Shown: in pieces, positions 42,458 through 45,694 of the stretch | How the letters are laid out: the number at the start of each line of letters is the position of its first letter | Position numbering within the stretch: the first letter of the stretch is position 1 | NCBI GenBank assembly: GCA_016935935.1 | Contig: JAFGPZ010000134.1 | Location: forward strand, 1 to 45,694 | Origin: Deltaproteobacteria bacterium | GTDB taxonomy: Bacteria > Desulfobacterota > Syntrophia > Syntrophales > UBA2210 | DNA: 45,694 nt | Direction: 5' to 3' | Position numbers and translations under genes: made by a program | The notes under the pieces: generated by a model | The model's input: the letters and a program-made list of their open reading frames with translations, nothing else | Told to the model about the DNA's origin: nothing | The model's database searches: none

Positions 42458-45400
42458 ATGGAAACAATATTTTCTCAACTTTCAACCGATGAAAAATTGA
42501 TTTTCTATCATTTTGTTTCATTTCCAGATTTCTTTTCCATTGACTGGTTTACTGATTTTCCAGCATCAAAAATATTGACTGTCATTTCTCAACTTGAAAA
42601 AAAACATTGGATTTTCCCTGATAAAGACCATCAGGGATACTATACTTGGTCTTCCAAATTCCCCAGACAGGATGCATTAGCGAAGATCGAGCCTGAAAAA
42701 ATGTCCAAAATGTATCAAAATTCCACCCGTATTCTCCGCAAGGAATTACCAGAAAGTGATGAAAACACGTTGGTAATATGCAGACAATGCCTCCTGTCTG
42801 GATTGCAAAAAGAGGACCTTGAAACCTGTCTGAAAGCAGCTCTCATAAAAGAAAGGACTCACAAGGTTTCGTCTGCTATTTTAATCTATGATTCCATGCT
42901 GGAATTCATGGAAAGCATGCTTAGCAGGCAAGAAGCTGTCGCATTTGCCGATATAAGGAATATTTTTATCAAAGTGATCGAGCGTCGAATATCACTCTCG
43001 ATTTTTCATCTAAGTCTCAAAAAAACCCATCGGTATCTTTCTAAAGCACTTGATGAGGCCAAGCGTTTAAATGATTTAAAATTACAAGCTTCTCTGGAAC
43101 TTATGATCGGGCAACACTACTGGATGTCTTTTCAACATAAGGAGGCCAATCTACATTTCGATCGGGGCTGGAAAATCATCACTCAAATTGAGGATAAGGA
43201 ATTATATAAACGCGGGTTAAAGGTCAAAGGATTATCCTTTATGATCAAAGGCCAATACCTTGATGCTATAAAATCGTATGAAAAATCGCTTGGCAAAACA
43301 GAATCTGATGAAGATGATAACTTCTCTCTTTTTGCCTCTCTAATCCTCGCTCTTTGCTATGTTCAGGTTGGTATGCCGCAAAGGGGTTTGGGAATGTCTG
43401 AAAGGATACAGAACCGGTGTAGAAAAACCGCAAACTGGCCTCTACTTGCTCTTGCTCTTGTCACGGCAGGGATGATTTTTTTAGAAATACGACAATTCAA
43501 AAACTGCAGATCTTATTTTTTGGACGCCCTAGAAATAGCCAAAAAGGAAAACCTTCCCACGCAAGAAGCTCTTGCCGGAATAGGGTTGGCAAGTATCGAG
43601 TGTCAGGAGGGAAACTATGAGCTGGCAGCCGAGAATTATAAAATTATTTTACAGATTCCAAAATCGAATTGGTTTTACTTCATAAATATGATCCCTTATA
43701 TCGAAACTTCATATCTTATACATTCAAAAAGTGTTGTCCAGCCCCTCGAACTTACACCCCATATCGAATTCATAAATCAGCTGAAAAAAGATCAAATAAA
43801 TCCTTTACTGTATGGAATGATCAAGCGAATTCAGTTGGGATTACCTGAGAACACACTGTCTCCGGATAAAAAAATCAGTAAACTGCTTGAACTTGAAGAT
43901 TCAGTAATGCAAATGGGTGCTACTATCGAATTGGCAAGGATCAGGATTGAGCTTGCCAGATTATTTCATCAGAATCATGAGTGGCAAAAATCTGAAAATT
44001 ACGCTAAACAAGCCTATGATTTTTTTCAACCGTTTGCGCCTAATTGTTTTCCTTCAGACCTTCAGCATTTGATTCCCAGAGACAAAATTAACAATAATGA
44101 TAAATTATTCGATCTTGTCATTGAAATGGGGGATGCATTAACTGAACAGGAGGATTTGGAGCGGCTTCTGACAAATATCATCACGTCCATATCGCGATTA
44201 ACAGGAGCGGAACGTGCCGCTCTTTTCATTAAAAATGGTGAGCCTTCAGATCTAAAACTGGTTGCTTCGAGAAACTTTGTAAAAGAAGAAATTCAGGAAG
44301 CATCCTTTAATAAACACCTTAATGCAATCCATTCTGCAATGATCTCAAATAACGGGGCAATAATCCAGAATGATATAAGCAATCAGGATCCGGATGATTT
44401 TCGCCAGGTAATTATAACACCTCTTCGATCAGGAAAACGAATCATAGGGGCGTTATATCAAGACAGTAAATTTTTTCCTGTTGATACAAGATCGGATAAT
44501 ATGAAGTTATTATCCGCACTCGCTTGTCAGATCGGCGTTTCGATCGATAGAGCCCAAGCCTATGATAAAATTGCTCAGTTGAATAAACGGCTGATTCAAG
44601 AGAAACTATATTATATTGAAGAAAAGGAAGAGTTTAGACCATTTTCTGAAATCATCGGGAAAAGCAATGCTGTTCGAACCCTACATGAATTGATCGAGAA
44701 AGTTTCCCCCACCAATTCAACAGCTCTCATCCACGGGGAGACTGGGGTCGGGAAGGAACTTGTTGCCCGGGCAATCCATCGCGAGAGTCCCAGAAAGGAA
44801 GGCCCTTTTATTCGCGTGAACTGCGCGGCTTTATCGGATTCTTTAATCGACAGCGAACTGTTTGGTCATGAAAAAGGCGCTTTCACCGGGGCGATTAAAT
44901 CAAAGGCAGGTCGATTTGAGTTGGCAAATCAAGGAACAATATTCTTAGACGAGATATCCGAACTTCCGCTTCCCACTCAGAGCAGATTGCTTCGTATTAT
45001 CCAGGAGAAGGAATTTCAACGAGTGGGAGGAACTAAGATCCTACATTCCGATTTCAGGCTAATCACGGCGACAAACAAAGACCTCCGTGAGGAGGTATCC
45101 TCAAATAAATTCAGAGAAGATCTTTTCTATAGATTAAATGTGTTTCCGATCTATGTTCCTCCTCTGAGGGAAAGAAAAGAAGACATTCCCCTTCTTGCAG
45201 TTCACTTTCTCAATCTCTTCTGTTCTCAAAACAAAAAGCAATCTATGGGTATTCCCGAATCGGAAATGAAAAAATTACAGAACCACTCCTGGCCTGGCAA
45301 CATTAGGCAGCTTTCCAACATGATCGAGCGTGCGGTGATCTCTGGAGATCCAATCAGTTTCCCGGAATTTGAAGGTACAAAAAACAATGTATCCAGCCAT

Positions 45401-45589
45401 ACCGAAAAATGCGAACTCAAAAACATCGTCAACAATCTTGAACGAGAAAGTATCCTTGATGCCCTCGAAAAAACGAATGGCAAGGTAAGCGGAAAAGATG
45501 GAGCAGCGACACTCCTGGGGATGAGCCGCTCGGCCCTCATCCATCGAATGAGGAAACTCGGAATACAAATAGAACGTAAGCCAAAATAG
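42458..45589 (+). CDS. Sigma-54-dependent transcriptional activator with TPR and GAF sensor regions, 1043 aa
   Basis: Large enhancer-binding protein. Residues 1-60 look like a winged-helix-like segment; about 180-500 is helical with TPR-like repeats ([28 protein letters not shown]); about 548-708 is a GAF domain ([14 protein letters not shown] through [12 protein letters not shown]). The AAA+ core follows, with Walker A GETGVGKE near 760, the sigma-54 contact loop GAFTGA near 807 and Walker B DEIS near 831. A Fis-type HTH ends the chain ([21 protein letters not shown]). No receiver domain is present, so the input is likely a small ligand or protein partner. ATG 42458 has GAGAAG nine bases upstream. 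It is the only regulator in the window and the obvious owner of the seven palindromes. Confidence 0.93.
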   Translation: METIFSQLSTDEKLIFYHFVSFPDFFSIDWFTDFPASKILTVISQLEKKHWIFPDKDHQGYYTWSSKFPRQDALAKIEPEKMSKMYQNSTRILRKELPESDENTLVICRQCLLSGLQKEDLETCLKAALIKERTHKVSSAILIYDSMLEFMESMLSRQEAVAFADIRNIFIKVIERRISLSIFHLSLKKTHRYLSKALDEAKRLNDLKLQASLELMIGQHYWMSFQHKEANLHFDRGWKIITQIEDKELYKRGLKVKGLSFMIKGQYLDAIKSYEKSLGKTESDEDDNFSLFASLILALCYVQVGMPQRGLGMSERIQNRCRKTANWPLLALALVTAGMIFLEIRQFKNCRSYFLDALEIAKKENLPTQEALAGIGLASIECQEGNYELAAENYKIILQIPKSNWFYFINMIPYIETSYLIHSKSVVQPLELTPHIEFINQLKKDQINPLLYGMIKRIQLGLPENTLSPDKKISKLLELEDSVMQMGATIELARIRIELARLFHQNHEWQKSENYAKQAYDFFQPFAPNCFPSDLQHLIPRDKINNNDKLFDLVIEMGDALTEQEDLERLLTNIITSISRLTGAERAALFIKNGEPSDLKLVASRNFVKEEIQEASFNKHLNAIHSAMISNNGAIIQNDISNQDPDDFRQVIITPLRSGKRIIGALYQDSKFFPVDTRSDNMKLLSALACQIGVSIDRAQAYDKIAQLNKRLIQEKLYYIEEKEEFRPFSEIIGKSNAVRTLHELIEKVSPTNSTALIHGETGVGKELVARAIHRESPRKEGPFIRVNCAALSDSLIDSELFGHEKGAFTGAIKSKAGRFELANQGTIFLDEISELPLPTQSRLLRIIQEKEFQRVGGTKILHSDFRLITATNKDLREEVSSNKFREDLFYRLNVFPIYVPPLRERKEDIPLLAVHFLNLFCSQNKKQSMGIPESEMKKLQNHSWPGNIRQLSNMIERAVISGDPISFPEFEGTKNNVSSHTEKCELKNIVNNLERESILDALEKTNGKVSGKDGAATLLGMSRSALIHRMRKLGIQIERKPK

Positions 45590-45694
45590 ACTGTAAAATT
45601 CTGTAACTAAATAGGGTTTCCTGAAAAACACATAACTGATTGAATATAATGGAATAAAGAGGTATTCTGTCACTATTAAATGCACGGATATTGG

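Noticed and set aside
1..45694. CRISPR array, tRNA or rRNA genes, prophage
   Set aside because: No regularly spaced repeats, tRNA cloverleaf sequences, rRNA segments or phage structural genes were seen by eye.

Overview
The window reads as one catabolic island of a Gram-negative anaerobe, most likely a Desulfobacterota-type (deltaproteobacterial) sulfate reducer or syntroph. This is an inference from gene content: radical-type dehydratase/aryl-CoA reductase modules with ASKHA activators, abundant CoA-thioester enzymes, TRAP and Liv uptake systems and sigma-54 control. No rRNA, tRNA or CRISPR was seen. Every convincing gene is on the minus strand except the large sigma-54 activator at the right end (42458-45589, plus strand).

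Layout from left to right: the N-terminal part of a B12 acyl-CoA mutase with an isobutyryl-CoA-mutase-like active site (1-1279); a thiolase, a thiolase remnant and a 3-hydroxyacyl-CoA dehydrogenase (1519-3890); an MBL-fold hydrolase (4443-5414); an acyl-CoA dehydrogenase and thiolase pair (5689-8776); a transposase remnant (about 9270-9482); an SDR and an AMP-forming acyl-CoA ligase (9536-12081). Module I (12405-20089) joins two HgdAB/BcrBC-type subunits, two activator ATPases, a GcvH-like lipoyl protein, dihydrolipoamide dehydrogenase, LipB and LipA. Module II (20350-28056) holds an SCP2-type thiolase, a second HgdAB/BcrBC-type pair with its own activator, a crotonase, an HSD10-type SDR and a gamma-carbonic-anhydrase-like protein. 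Next come an SDR lacking the catalytic Tyr/Lys (29003-29779), a truncated aldo/keto reductase, a TRAP transporter (30579-33695), a CCG-domain protein (34256-35062), and a Liv ABC transporter with a fatty-acyl-CoA synthetase (35392-42192).

The main discovery is regulatory. Seven minus-strand operons each have a near-consensus sigma-54 promoter (WTGGCAT-like -24, TTGC-like -12). Each has, 66-81 bp upstream of the -24 GG, a copy of one 31-bp palindrome with 12-bp arms and a 7-bp spacer (consensus halves CAACAAYTGWWC and GAACARTTGTTG). One copy sits beside the sigma-54 activator gene, which has TPR, GAF, AAA+ and Fis-HTH regions. The simplest reading is a single regulon in which this activator switches on uptake (TRAP, Liv), CoA activation, both reductive/dehydrating modules and beta-oxidation together.

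The most novel biochemical arrangement is Module I. A lipoylatable H-protein, a complete lipoylation pathway (LipB, LipA) and a lipoamide dehydrogenase lie in one operon with a BcrABCD-like set, with no glycine cleavage P or T protein. I propose that the lipoyl protein serves as a dedicated redox or acyl carrier for this dehydratase/reductase. The substrate cannot be read from sequence; an aromatic, alicyclic, branched-chain or 2-hydroxy carboxylic acid is plausible. Several gene remnants (thiolase, SDR, aldo/keto reductase, transposase) and three REP-like hairpins show that the island has been rearranged.
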